Of a stretch of DNA of 64,000 nucleotides, positions 45,664 to 54,648 are shown piece by piece. The stretch is from Nitrosovibrio sp. Nv4. Lineage in GTDB: Bacteria; Pseudomonadota; Gammaproteobacteria; Burkholderiales; Nitrosomonadaceae. The stretch covers positions 26,482 through 90,481 of the forward strand of contig CAMAPK010000006.1 of NCBI GenBank assembly GCA_945860135.1, given 5' to 3'. Position 1 is the stretch's first letter. Each line of letters starts with the position of its first letter. The position numbers were made by a program, and so were the translations under genes. Under the pieces are notes generated by a model, which saw only the letters and a program-made list of their open reading frames with translations, was not told where the DNA came from and did no database searches.

Positions 45664-46902
45664 TCACATGAAATTGCGCGTATGCAAAGCCGCCAAATGT
45701 TGAGCAGCTTCCTTGTCAAAGCCGAGCCGCTCCAGCCGCACCTGCCTGCCTGCAGCCATATCCGCAATCAGCTGCTGCACCCGGACATAACCCGCAGCAA
45801 TTGCCTGCGGGGTGAATTCGCCGGCCGCAATCAGGATCAAGGCATCGAACACTTCCTCGTTGAGTCCGGCAGTATTCGCCAAAGCATCATTGCGCGACTG
45901 CACCGCGTTGGCCAGCCGCGTGCGGAACTGCGGCTCCTGCTGCAGCCGCCACAATAAATGTGACATGCCGAAAGCCACATGGCGCGCTTCGTCCCGCGCT
46001 GCCAGGCGGGCGATCTGCCGTGTCACCGGATCGGGCGCATGCAGGTGGAGAAAATTTAGCAGGCTGACGAAAGTGCCCTCGCCCAGCACTGACAGCAAGA
46101 AACCGGCAACAGAAAAATCGGGTTCGTCCAGCAGGGTTTTGAGCGAAGCCTGGCCACCGGCAGTGGACAGCGCCGGCTCCCGCCCTTTCAGATGCAGCCG
46201 GCGGGTAAAGACCTCGATATGGCGTGCCTCGTCCGCCACCTGGATCGCTAGCAATGACTGTATTTCGCGGAAATGTGGATGCACCTGGCCGAGAAAACGC
46301 GCCGGCACGATCAAAGCAGCCTCCTCGTTTTCGATCAGATAAGTCATCAGCTGCGCCACCGCATCTTCCACTACAGCGGGAAGCTCGAACGGCTCGTCCC
46401 AGTCTATCGCCGTAGCCGGATTCCATTGTGCTGCCACTGCCTGCGCATACAGCACAGCGGCGCTATCCGCCCAGATCTCGTCTTTGCGGTCGAGCCGGAA
46501 ATGAATGTCCGGCGTACCCGCTTCCACCGTCGCCCCTCTTGCCGACAGTCCCCAGCACGACAAGGCCCGATCCGCAACCGCACCGGTCAGCGTTGCATCG
46601 CTGTGTCCGGCATGCACGGCGTCATGCCAGCGACCGCTATCGGCGCCACCCCGCGTCACTATGGCAACTGCACGCCCGTCCTGCTGCTGCATGCTCATGC
46701 CATGGCCTTGCGCGCGGCACCATGCCGCCAGCTGCGTTTCCCAGCCGGGATTGCTGCCCACCACGCGCAACTCGCCGCCGGGTGGAATTGCACCCAGGCC
46801 GCACTTGACCAGCAAATGCGCGCCGGCATCCAGTCCCAGATTTTCAATATCGATAATCGGGGTCAAGGATGTTGCCTGCTGCATCGTAAAATTTCTCGTC
46901 AT
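45664..46902 (-). CDS. Ferritin-like diiron protein with degenerate TusA-like N-terminal domain
   Basis: 412 residues. Residues 14-85 resemble the TusA/SirA fold (IDIENLGLDAGAHLLVKCGL, PPGGELRVVGSNPGWE) but lack the CPXP sulfur-relay cysteine. Residues 170-340 form a four-helix diiron bundle: Glu191/194 (ENEEAA), E225-A-R-H228, Glu275 (LGEGTF) and E305-A-R-H308, a complete two-ExxH ligand set. This is the layout of AurF/ferritin-like oxygenases or oxidases. The gene overlaps the binding-protein gene by 41-59 bp (starts 46884 or 46902). The substrate is unknown. Confidence 0.75.
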   Translation of the reverse strand: MTRNFTMQQATSLTPIIDIENLGLDAGAHLLVKCGLGAIPPGGELRVVGSNPGWETQLAAWCRAQGHGMSMQQQDGRAVAIVTRGGADSGRWHDAVHAGHSDATLTGAVADRALSCWGLSARGATVEAGTPDIHFRLDRKDEIWADSAAVLYAQAVAAQWNPATAIDWDEPFELPAVVEDAVAQLMTYLIENEEAALIVPARFLGQVHPHFREIQSLLAIQVADEARHIEVFTRRLHLKGREPALSTAGGQASLKTLLDEPDFSVAGFLLSVLGEGTFVSLLNFLHLHAPDPVTRQIARLAARDEARHVAFGMSHLLWRLQQEPQFRTRLANAVQSRNDALANTAGLNEEVFDALILIAAGEFTPQAIAAGYVRVQQLIADMAAGRQVRLERLGFDKEAAQHLAALHTRNFM

Positions 46903-47719
46903 CCACTGCCCGTATCAGCAGATCGTAGCCGCTGCTGCGGCCAGGTAGCCATGTTTTCAATCCTTCCAGTTCCAGCAGCGGCCGCACCTGCGCATCCTGC
47001 CAGTCCATCGCCAGCAGCAATTCGGTGAACCGCGCCGCCATCTCGGCGCTTGCTGCAGATATGCCTGAGACCAAGGTAAAGTTGCAGTGATCGTAGCTGC
47101 CGCTGCGCGCCACGATCCGGGTGGCGCCTGCCGGCAGTATGCCTTCGCGTGCAAAAGCCAGATAATTGCCGTCGATCATCCAGGCGGCGTCGATCTCTCC
47201 AGCCATCAGCGCCAGTGCCGCCGCACGTTCACCGCCGATATGGTCGCCATGCTTGCCGCTCAGTTCATCGAAACGCCGTGCCGTATAGTCACGTCCGGCA
47301 AACAGTCCCTGCGCACGCAAATGATCGCGCGGAATCAGGTTGGCCTGCGGCGAATCCAGCGCGCCAAAACCGATCACCTGCCCCGCCAGAGCGGACAGGT
47401 CTGCTGTGATCGCAACATGGGAATCGGAGCGCGCTACCAGCACTGAACAGAGATCGCGGTCACTGTCGCGCATCGCCAGCGCGTGCGCCTCCAGCCCGCG
47501 CGCACGTGCCATGCGTTCCGCCCTGATCCAGGCCAGCGGCGAATTCCAGGCAAGATCGATGCTGCCGTCGAGCTGCGCTTCGACTTGGCGCTCGTAATTG
47601 GAATAGAGGATGTAATCAAATTCGAAATCGTGCCGCCGGAAATATTCCTTGAATCCTTCCCAGATGGTCACGACTTTGGGCGCATAGGCAACCGCACCCA
47701 GCAGCAATGGTTTTGCCAT
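46844..47719 (-). CDS. PhnD/SsuA-like binding protein without signal peptide
   Basis: 291 residues of the type 2 periplasmic-binding fold as in phosphonate/phosphite-binding proteins: LLLGAVAYAPKVVTIWEGFK at the start, DGSIDLAWNSPLAWIRAER near 52 (the ligand loop), SPQANLIPRDHLRAQGL, and MAGEIDAAWMIDGNYLAF near 180. It starts MAKPLLL at ATG 47719 with TAGGAAA upstream and has no export signal, so it should be cytosolic, with no ABC permease or ATPase nearby. It likely binds a small anion or delivers a ligand to the neighbouring enzymes. Confidence 0.78.
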   Translation of the reverse strand: MAKPLLLGAVAYAPKVVTIWEGFKEYFRRHDFEFDYILYSNYERQVEAQLDGSIDLAWNSPLAWIRAERMARARGLEAHALAMRDSDRDLCSVLVARSDSHVAITADLSALAGQVIGFGALDSPQANLIPRDHLRAQGLFAGRDYTARRFDELSGKHGDHIGGERAAALALMAGEIDAAWMIDGNYLAFAREGILPAGATRIVARSGSYDHCNFTLVSGISAASAEMAARFTELLLAMDWQDAQVRPLLELEGLKTWLPGRSSGYDLLIRAVDDEKFYDAAGNILDPDYRY

Positions 47720-47729
47720 TTCGCGTTTC

Positions 47730-48848
47730 CTACTCAAACACCGGCAAACCGCAAACGGCTTTGCCGATGAAATCAAACAGCACATCGGAAGTCGGCGCCA
47801 TGATCGAGGCTGCGCGCGCATCGCGGAAATAACGTTCGACCCCCACATCCTTGCGGAATGCCGCGCCGCCGCACACGCGTATGGCGACATCGGTGACTTC
47901 CAGCGCGGCTTCCGCCGCTGCGGCCTTGGTCTGCATCACCCGCAGCATCGCATCAGCACGGCCACCGGCCAGCGCCGCCAGGGTATCGTCGCGCAGAGTA
48001 CGCGCCATGTCGGCGCGGATGCGCGCACGCGCGAGATAAGCCCTGATGGTGGGCAGGTCTGCCAGCGCACTGCCCAGATGTTCAAATTTGCTGGCGCTCG
48101 CATGGGTGCACGCACGCTCGAGCGCCGCCTCCATTATTCCTTGCGAGCAGGAAGCGATCAGCACCGAGAATACCGGTAATACTGCGCCGAGCATGATGTC
48201 GAAACCGCCGCCATCGCTGCCCAGCATGGCGGAGGCGGGCAGCCGCAGGGCCTTGCAGGAAAGCGGTGAAGAACCGTTGCCGCGCAGGCCCATGCCGTCG
48301 AACAGTTTTGGCTGGCTCAGACCCGCTGTCTTGCTGTCGACCAGCCACAAGGTGCTGGCACCGGCAGCTTCAGCCGGTGGTGACGACCACACGTAGGAAT
48401 CGGCTTCGCCTGCAGCAGTCACCATGGTCTTGTCGCCATCGAGTAGATAAGCCTCACCATCCGGGCGGGTACTGCCGACCGCTGCCCAGAAGTGGCTGCG
48501 GGAACCTGCATCGGACCAGGCCAGAGTCGTCAAATGGCGGCCCGCAGCAATTTCGCGCCGGATCGGGTCGGCACCAAACTTCTCGAGCACGCTCGTGCCG
48601 CAATAATGCATGGTCACCACCATGGCAGTGGAAGGGCACGCCTTGGCAATGCGCTCGACCACCTGCGCTGCCTCGGCCAGACCCAGCCCCATGCCACCCA
48701 CCTCGCTCGCGCTGATCAGGCCCAGCAGGCCGGTTTCGCCGAGCGCGGCAACGGCGGCGCGCGGAAACGCAGCAGCGTGATCGGTGGCAATGGCCGCCGG
48801 TTCGATGATGTCGCGAATAATGGGATCGAGCTTCTCAAGATATGGCAT
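47730..48848 (-). CDS. Acyl-CoA dehydrogenase-fold flavoprotein, possibly a monooxygenase-like member
   Basis: 372 residues from ATG 48848 (AAGGG upstream). The fold is complete: ISASEVGGMGLGLAEAAQVV, a flavin region LTTLAWSDAGSRSHFWAAVG near 103, MGLRGNGSSPLSC, and VCGGAAFRKDVGVERYFRDAR near 320-345. Where dehydrogenases have the EGT motif with the catalytic Glu, this protein has MAPTSD near 350. This resembles DszC-type flavin monooxygenases, which lack that Glu. The start of a three-gene operon with the PhnD-like and diiron proteins. Substrate is unknown. Confidence 0.78.
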   Translation of the reverse strand: MPYLEKLDPIIRDIIEPAAIATDHAAAFPRAAVAALGETGLLGLISASEVGGMGLGLAEAAQVVERIAKACPSTAMVVTMHYCGTSVLEKFGADPIRREIAAGRHLTTLAWSDAGSRSHFWAAVGSTRPDGEAYLLDGDKTMVTAAGEADSYVWSSPPAEAAGASTLWLVDSKTAGLSQPKLFDGMGLRGNGSSPLSCKALRLPASAMLGSDGGGFDIMLGAVLPVFSVLIASCSQGIMEAALERACTHASASKFEHLGSALADLPTIRAYLARARIRADMARTLRDDTLAALAGGRADAMLRVMQTKAAAAEAALEVTDVAIRVCGGAAFRKDVGVERYFRDARAASIMAPTSDVLFDFIGKAVCGLPVFE

Positions 48849-49259
48849 GGCACCCTTGCACAAAAAATGGGGCGCTGCCGCATGACACGATAAAACAGAC
48901 GAGACCCTTGCTGCCGCGAAATGAACATCGCGCAACAGGAATCAGGATTGAATACTACGGTTGTTGGCACACCTCAATCTGTCTGCTGACCTGCACGTTG
49001 GCAGCGCTTGGAATGGAACATCCCGTTATGCTTTTTCTCCGGTCGGCCACACACAGGCCGTCTGACCCGGCTCGCTCCCCTCAGGGAAGTCAAATCGGCG
49101 TTACGGCGGACCAAGCGGAGACAAGTACAACAGTCGCAGCAGTTTACCAGAAGCAACAGTCACGCATACTGCAGGCTGGGGTGAGGTATAAACCTCAAGC
49201 AGCATGTAATCGCGACTCGAAATGCTGGGGTTCGCGAGCTCACCCCAGCCTACAGCTAT
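48849..49259. other. 411-bp intergenic region between tyrA and the flavoprotein operon
   Basis: No credible gene is seen on either strand; open frames here show no family motifs. The right end (49169-49255) carries a REP-like inverted repeat. The rest should hold the promoter of the flavoprotein operon at its left end. No clear sigma-54 or sigma-70 element was identified. Confidence 0.5.
49169..49255. repeat. REP-like palindromic element downstream of tyrA
   Basis: Arms 49169-49185 and 49239-49255 are inverted copies matching at 16 of 17 bases (core GCTGGGGTGAG). Inside the right arm a second hairpin is formed by CTGGGG (49225-49230) and CCCCAG (49243-49248). This GTAGGCTGGGGTGAGC-type sequence is a familiar dispersed REP-like family in proteobacteria. 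It begins five bases after the tyrA stop and may act as transcript end or mRNA stabiliser. Confidence 0.65.
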
Positions 49260-50144
49260 TCAAGACTTGTCTTGCAACCATCGCTGCCGCGCAGCGCGTG
49301 CATCAGCAAAGAATTTTTCCAGCGCCTGCCCGTCACCCCGCGCCAGCATCTCGCGCAAATCTGTCAGCTCGTTCTGGTAAGAATCGATTTGCCCGAGCAG
49401 CGCTGCGCGGTTGGCAAGGCAGATGTCGCGCCACATTTCGGCAGAGCTGCCGGCAATGCGGGTGAAATCGCGGAAACCGCTGCCGGCAAAACGCAGCAGG
49501 TCTTCCGGCTTGTCGTCGGCACTGGTGCAGACATGATGCATCAAGGTGAATGCCAGCACATGCGGCAGATGGCTCATTGTTGCGAGAATGGCGTCATGCC
49601 GGTCGGCGCGCATGTGCAACACGCGCGCGCCGCAACCCTGCCACAATTCGGTCACCCGCGTCACCGCCTCAGTGCCGGTTTCATCCAGCGGCGTCAGCAC
49701 CAGATTCTTGTCGCGGAACAGATCGGCGCTGGCTGCAGTCACTCCGCTCAGTTCGGCACCGGCGATGGGATGGCCGGGAACAAAATTCTGCAAATGCCCA
49801 GCCAGAAAAGAGCGCGCTGCTGCAACCACATCCTGCTTGGTGCTGCCGGCGTCGGTCACGATGGTTCCGGTTGCGAGATAAGGAGAAATTTGCGCCATGA
49901 TCTTGCCGGTCTGCCCCACCGGCATCGCGAGCAGCACCAGATCAGCGCCCGGCAACGCCAGCGCAAAATCATCGGCGATTTCGTCTATCACCCCCAGTTC
50001 ACGTGCGCGCTGCAGGTTCTCGCGGCTGCGGCCGATGCCGACGATATGCTTGACCAGCCCGGCCTTGCGCAGCGCCAGCGCGAATGAGCCGCCGATCAGG
50101 CCGACGCCGACAATCACCAGTTTATTGATCACAACGTTTACCAT
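49260..50144 (-). CDS. tyrA: Prephenate dehydrogenase
   Basis: 294 residues, converting prephenate to 4-hydroxyphenylpyruvate for tyrosine. The NAD(P) site is VIVGVGLIGGSFALALRKAG near 10-29; catalytic and substrate residues lie in PGHPIAGAELSGV near 122 and MSHLPHVLAFTLM near 189; the helical dimer domain follows. There is no chorismate mutase or ACT domain, as usual in betaproteobacteria. It ends the gyrA-ser-aro supraoperon here, with a 39-bp gap after aroF. In many betaproteobacteria aroA-cmk-rpsA follow; they do not here. Confidence 0.93.
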   Translation of the reverse strand: MVNVVINKLVIVGVGLIGGSFALALRKAGLVKHIVGIGRSRENLQRARELGVIDEIADDFALALPGADLVLLAMPVGQTGKIMAQISPYLATGTIVTDAGSTKQDVVAAARSFLAGHLQNFVPGHPIAGAELSGVTAASADLFRDKNLVLTPLDETGTEAVTRVTELWQGCGARVLHMRADRHDAILATMSHLPHVLAFTLMHHVCTSADDKPEDLLRFAGSGFRDFTRIAGSSAEMWRDICLANRAALLGQIDSYQNELTDLREMLARGDGQALEKFFADARAARQRWLQDKS

Positions 50145-50183
50145 CTTGAATGAGGATTTATTTTGTGCGCGATTGCTTCTGCA

Positions 50184-51200
50184 CTACATGCTGCGCCCGA
50201 TCACTTGCGCTATTCCTTTGAGCGACCCCATCAGGTCTTTGAATTCCTGCGGGTTCAGCGCTTGGTCGGCATCGCACCAGGCTTCACACGGATTCGGGTG
50301 CATTTCCACCAGCAGGCCATCGGCACCGGCAGCAATCGCCGCGCGTGCCAGTGCCGGCACCATCCAGGCCTTGCCACCGGCATGCGAAGGATCGACGATC
50401 ACCGGCAAATGCGTTTCCTTTTTCAGCACCGGGATGCAGGTCACGTCCATCACGTTGCGGTAAGCGGTCTCGAAACTGCGGATGCCACGCTCGCAGAAAA
50501 TGATGTTGTGATTGCCGCCGGCAGCAATGTATTCCGCCGCCATCAGCCATTCGGAAATGGTCGCCGACATGCCGCGCTTGAGTATCACTGGCTTGTTGAT
50601 GCGCCCCACTTCCTTCAGCAACTCGAAGTTCTGCATGCTGCGGGTACCGATCTGGATCACATCCACATCGTGCTTGAGAAAAGTGTCGAGCATGCGCGCA
50701 TCCATCAGCTCGGTGACGATCGGCAGGTTATGTTTGTCTGCTGCCTGGCGAAATATTGCCAGCCCTTCCTCGCCCTTGCCCTGAAAAGTGTAAGGACTGG
50801 TACGAGGCTTGAAAGCACCGCCGCGCATCAGCCGGCAGCCGGCGTCAGCAACCTGCTGCGCCGCCAGATCCATCTGCTGCTGGGTTTCCACCGAGCACGG
50901 CCCGCCGATTACCTGGATCTGGTTGCCGCCAATTTGCACCCCGCGAATATCGATCAGCGTATCGTGCTTGTGCGATTCGCGCGACACGATCTTGTACTGC
51001 TTGACGATGTGCATGGAGTATTCGACTCCAGGCAGAGTGTCAAACATTTCCGGCTCAAGCTTGCGCTCATCGCCGATGGCGCCGATCACGGTGCGCTCGG
51101 TGCCACGTGAAATATTGGCGTCCAGACCAAAGCTCCGAATTTTGTTTACTACCGCGTCCACCTGTTCGTCAGTGACGCCGCTGTTCATGATGATGATCAA
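50184..51200 (-). CDS. aroF: 3-deoxy-7-phosphoheptulonate synthase with N-terminal regulatory domain
   Basis: 338 residues of the beta-type (Bacillus/Thermotoga-like) DAHP synthase. A ferredoxin-like/ACT-like N-terminus of about 70 residues ([16 protein letters not shown]) may sense an aromatic amino acid. The barrel shows VIGGPCSVE near 98, [16 protein letters not shown] near 124, [14 protein letters not shown] near 207 and [16 protein letters not shown] near 261. It is the entry step of the shikimate pathway. The start is TTG at 51200, overlapping the hisC stop as TTGA; an internal ATG lies four codons later. Confidence 0.93.
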   Translation of the reverse strand: MIIIMNSGVTDEQVDAVVNKIRSFGLDANISRGTERTVIGAIGDERKLEPEMFDTLPGVEYSMHIVKQYKIVSRESHKHDTLIDIRGVQIGGNQIQVIGGPCSVETQQQMDLAAQQVADAGCRLMRGGAFKPRTSPYTFQGKGEEGLAIFRQAADKHNLPIVTELMDARMLDTFLKHDVDVIQIGTRSMQNFELLKEVGRINKPVILKRGMSATISEWLMAAEYIAAGGNHNIIFCERGIRSFETAYRNVMDVTCIPVLKKETHLPVIVDPSHAGGKAWMVPALARAAIAAGADGLLVEMHPNPCEAWCDADQALNPQEFKDLMGSLKGIAQVIGRSM

Positions 51201-52309
51201 GCTAATTCTCCAAGTGCTGTTTCAAGTGATTGCAGAAATTTCTGATTCTGCGACTCCAGACCGATGGTGACTCGCAGGTATTCGGGCATTTCATAAATGC
51301 CGATGGGACGCACGATCACGCCCTGCTGCAACAGACTCTGATAAACCGCGCCGGCATCGCCGCCGTTCACGCGGAAGCTCAGGAAGTTGCCGTAGGACGG
51401 AATGTATTCGATACCCAGCCGCCGCAAGCCGGTGGTGACCTGCATCATCCCTGCCCGGTTGAGTGCGTAGGAGCGCTTCACGAATTCCACGTCTGCCAGC
51501 GCCGCCACCGCACCCGCCAGCGCTATGCTGTTGACATTGAACGGCTGGCGCACCCGGTTCATCAGGCTCGCCACATCCTCGCGCGCCAGGCCGAAGCCCA
51601 CGCGCACACCCGCCAGGCCATAGGCCTTGGAGAAAGTGCGGGTGATGAGCAGATTGGGAAAGCGCTTCAGCCAGGCAACGCTGTCGGCCTTGGCCGTATC
51701 CGGCAAATATTCGTTGTAGGCCTCATCCAGCACCACCAGTACATCCGGCGACACTCGCTGCAGAAAACGCAGCAGGTCGGCAGCGGCCAATAATGTGCCA
51801 GTCGGATTATTGGGGTTGGCGATGAACACCACGCGCGTTTCCGGTGTAACCGCATCCAGCATGGCATCCAGGTCGTGGCCGTATTTCAGGGCCGGCACCG
51901 CGATGCCGCTGGCGCCGACAGCCTGGGTCACCAGCGGATAAATGGCAAAAGCATGCTGCGAATAAACCGCCGATGCGCCCGGTTTCAGGAATACCCTGGC
52001 GGCGAGTTCCAGCACATCGTTGGAACCGTTGCCCAATACGATCTGCTCACTGCCCACCGCATAACGCTGCGACAGCGCCGCTTTCAACTCGAAACCGCTC
52101 CCGTCCGGATATAACGCCACCTCCTCCAGCGCCTGAGTCATCGCTGCCAGCGCGAGCGGACTTGGCCCCAGCGGGTTCTCGTTGGATGCCAGCTTGACGA
52201 TGGCATGCTGGTCCAGACCCATCTCCCGTGCCAGCTCGGAAATCGGTTTGCCTGGCTGGTAGGGCATGATGGCACGGATGTATTCCGGCGCGAGGTCGCA
52301 AATATTCAT
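51197..52309 (-). CDS. hisC: Histidinol-phosphate/aromatic aminotransferase
   Basis: 370-residue class I/II PLP aminotransferase. It begins [20 protein letters not shown], has [15 protein letters not shown] near 40, [12 protein letters not shown] near 196, and the PLP lysine in [18 protein letters not shown] near 223-240. Position among pheA, aroF and tyrA suggests it also transaminates phenylpyruvate and 4-hydroxyphenylpyruvate, besides histidinol phosphate. Another hisC may exist elsewhere. Confidence 0.92.
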   Translation of the reverse strand: MNICDLAPEYIRAIMPYQPGKPISELAREMGLDQHAIVKLASNENPLGPSPLALAAMTQALEEVALYPDGSGFELKAALSQRYAVGSEQIVLGNGSNDVLELAARVFLKPGASAVYSQHAFAIYPLVTQAVGASGIAVPALKYGHDLDAMLDAVTPETRVVFIANPNNPTGTLLAAADLLRFLQRVSPDVLVVLDEAYNEYLPDTAKADSVAWLKRFPNLLITRTFSKAYGLAGVRVGFGLAREDVASLMNRVRQPFNVNSIALAGAVAALADVEFVKRSYALNRAGMMQVTTGLRRLGIEYIPSYGNFLSFRVNGGDAGAVYQSLLQQGVIVRPIGIYEMPEYLRVTIGLESQNQKFLQSLETALGELA

Positions 52310-52354
52310 AAAGTCAGAGTATCGGAATGCTGCAATCAGGAAGTTAAAATCAGA

Positions 52355-53422
52355 TCACGCCGCAGGGTAGGAACCGAGTATTTTCAGGAATGCAGCTTGC
52401 GCGCGCAATTCTGCCAGCGCCTGCGCCACTTTCTGGTCTTGCTGGTGGCCTTCAATATCGACAAAAAATACATATTCCCACAGACCCATGCGGGAGGGGC
52501 GGGATTCCAGGCGGCTCATGCTGACGCCATGTTGCGCCAGCGGTGCCAGCAGCTCGTGGATCGCGCCAGGACGATTCTTGACCGACATCACCAGCGAGGT
52601 TTTATCCTTGCCGCAAGCGGCGATATCCTGCGCGCCGATCACCAGAAAACGCGTGGTGTTCTTCGGGTCATCCTCGATATTCTCGGCACAGACGGCAAGC
52701 CCGAATACCTCGGCGGCCTTTTTGCCGGCTACGGCTGCAGCAGTTTCATCTTCCGCAGCCAATCTGGCGGCATCGGCATTGCTCGCTGCATTGACCCGTG
52801 CCGCACCGGATAAATGGGGCAGATTGGCGTTCAACCATTCGTGGCACTGCGCAAATGACTGCGGATGCGAGTAAATTTTTCGGATGCGCGCAAGGTCATC
52901 ATGCCGCGCCAGCAGACACTGATGTACCGGCAACTGCACTTCACCGCATACCTTTAACGGCGTCTGCAGCAACAAATCCAGCGTTCTGCCGACCGCGCCC
53001 TCGGTGGAGTTTTCCACCGGCACCACTCCATAACTCGCGGCACCCGACTCCACTTTACGGAAGACCTCGTCTATCGAATCGCATGCCAGGGTGGTCACCA
53101 TGCTGCCGAAGCGTTTCAACGCGGCTTCTTCGGAAAAAGTTCCGCACGGACCAAGGTATGCCACGGTCAAGGGCTGTTCCAGGGCACGACACAGTGACAT
53201 GATTTCAGTGAACAGCCGCGCGACCTGTTCGTCTGCCAGCGGACCGGAATTCAATTTACTTACCCGCGCCAGCACTTGCGCCTCGCGCTCGGGGCGGTAC
53301 ACCATGCCGTTCTTGAGCAGTCCGATCTGCCGTGCAAGATCGGCGCGCGTGCTTACCAATTTCAGCAGCTCGCTGTCTATCGCGTCTATCTGGTCGCGCA
53401 GTTGTTTGAGTTGATCGGTCAT
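52355..53422 (-). CDS. pheA: Bifunctional chorismate mutase/prephenate dehydratase
   Basis: 355 residues in P-protein order. The AroQ chorismate mutase is at about 1-85 (LRDQIDAIDSELLKLVSTRA, GLLKNGMVYRPEREAQVL), prephenate dehydratase about 92-270 (AYLGPCGTFSEEAALKRFGS, VPVENSTEGAVGRTLDLL, with the catalytic Thr in NTTRFLVIG), and an ACT domain at the C-terminus (SLVMSVKNRPGAIHELLAPL, ESRPSRMGLWEYVFFVDIEG) for phenylalanine feedback. It lies between serA and hisC on the same strand. Confidence 0.95.
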   Translation of the reverse strand: MTDQLKQLRDQIDAIDSELLKLVSTRADLARQIGLLKNGMVYRPEREAQVLARVSKLNSGPLADEQVARLFTEIMSLCRALEQPLTVAYLGPCGTFSEEAALKRFGSMVTTLACDSIDEVFRKVESGAASYGVVPVENSTEGAVGRTLDLLLQTPLKVCGEVQLPVHQCLLARHDDLARIRKIYSHPQSFAQCHEWLNANLPHLSGAARVNAASNADAARLAAEDETAAAVAGKKAAEVFGLAVCAENIEDDPKNTTRFLVIGAQDIAACGKDKTSLVMSVKNRPGAIHELLAPLAQHGVSMSRLESRPSRMGLWEYVFFVDIEGHQQDQKVAQALAELRAQAAFLKILGSYPAA

Positions 53423-53448
53423 CGCAGGTTAGCTCATCTTGGCTGCAA

Positions 53449-54648
53449 CTACTCGGCCAGTATCGGCAAGTAGCGCACCATCAGTACGCCGGGAATCGCC
53501 GCAATCTCGTCTATGGTTTGCTGCGGCATCGGGCTGTCCACATCCACCAGCGTGTAGGCCATCTCGCCGCGCGACTTATTCACCATCGTGTGAATGTTAA
53601 GCCCGGCTTTTGCCATGGTGGTGGAAATCTGTCCCAGGAGGTTGGGCACGTTGGAGTTGGCCACCGCCACCCGGTAAGGCGATTCGCGGCCCATGGTCAC
53701 ATTGGGGAAATTGACGGTATTGGTGATGTTGCCATTTTCCAGATAGTCCATTACCTGATCCACCACCATTATTGCGCAATTCTCTTCCGCTTCCCGGGTA
53801 GACGCACCCAGGTGCGGCAGCATGATGACTGCTGCATGATGCCGAAATTTCTGGCTGGGAAAGTCGCATACGTAATTTTTGATTTTACCGGACTCGATCC
53901 CCAGCAGTACCGCATTCTCATCGACAATGCCGTCACGCGAGAAATTGAGCAGAATCGCACCCTTCTTCATGTTCTGCACACGCTGCTGATTGATCAGGTG
54001 GCGGGTTGCGTCCAGCAACGGCACATGCAAGGTAACAAAATCGCTGTTGTGCAGCAGTTCTTCGATGCTCTGGGCTTTTTTCACTTCCGATGACAGATTC
54101 CAGGCTGCCTCCACGGTGATTTCCGGGTCGTAGCCCATCACTTTCATACCGAGCCGGATGGCCACATCTGCCACCAGTCTGCCGATCGCGCCCAGACCAA
54201 TGATGCCCAACGTGCGTCCCGGCAACTCTATCCCGGCAAACTGCTTCTTGCCCTCTTCCGCCAGCTTATGCAGGGTGGCATCGTCACCCTGCAAGCCTTC
54301 GGTGAAACGAATCGCGGGTACCAGATTGCGCGACGCCAGCAACATGCCTGCCAGCACCAGTTCCTTTACTGCATTGGCATTGGCGCCGGGGGCATTGAAC
54401 ACCGGCACCCCGCGCAGATTCATGTCCTTGACCGGAACATTGTTGGTACCCGCGCCCGCCCGGCCTATCGCCTTGACACTTGCCGGAATATCCATTTTCA
54501 GCATGTTGTGCGAGCGCACCAGAATCGCATCCGGCTTGACGATGTCGTTGCCCACCACGTAATGACTGGCAGCAAAACGCTTCAAACCCAGCGGTGAAAT
54601 CGGGTTGAGAGTGAGTATCTGGAAAACCTTGTTTGCGCGTTCAGGCAT
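53449..54648 (-). CDS. serA: D-3-phosphoglycerate dehydrogenase
   Basis: 399 residues, first step of serine synthesis. The NAD fold contains LGIIGLGAIGRLVADVAIRL near 147-166, the catalytic Arg/Glu/His regions are in INFSRDGIVDE-like (LLNFSRDGIVDENA) and LPHLGASTREAEENCA near 278-293, and a C-terminal ACT domain ends the protein (INIHTMVNKSRGEMAYTLVD-type), as in E. coli SerA. ATG 54648 overlaps the serC stop by 8 bp; an upstream in-frame extension to 54711 lies in serC and is unlikely. Confidence 0.94.
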   Translation of the reverse strand: MPERANKVFQILTLNPISPLGLKRFAASHYVVGNDIVKPDAILVRSHNMLKMDIPASVKAIGRAGAGTNNVPVKDMNLRGVPVFNAPGANANAVKELVLAGMLLASRNLVPAIRFTEGLQGDDATLHKLAEEGKKQFAGIELPGRTLGIIGLGAIGRLVADVAIRLGMKVMGYDPEITVEAAWNLSSEVKKAQSIEELLHNSDFVTLHVPLLDATRHLINQQRVQNMKKGAILLNFSRDGIVDENAVLLGIESGKIKNYVCDFPSQKFRHHAAVIMLPHLGASTREAEENCAIMVVDQVMDYLENGNITNTVNFPNVTMGRESPYRVAVANSNVPNLLGQISTTMAKAGLNIHTMVNKSRGEMAYTLVDVDSPMPQQTIDEIAAIPGVLMVRYLPILAE

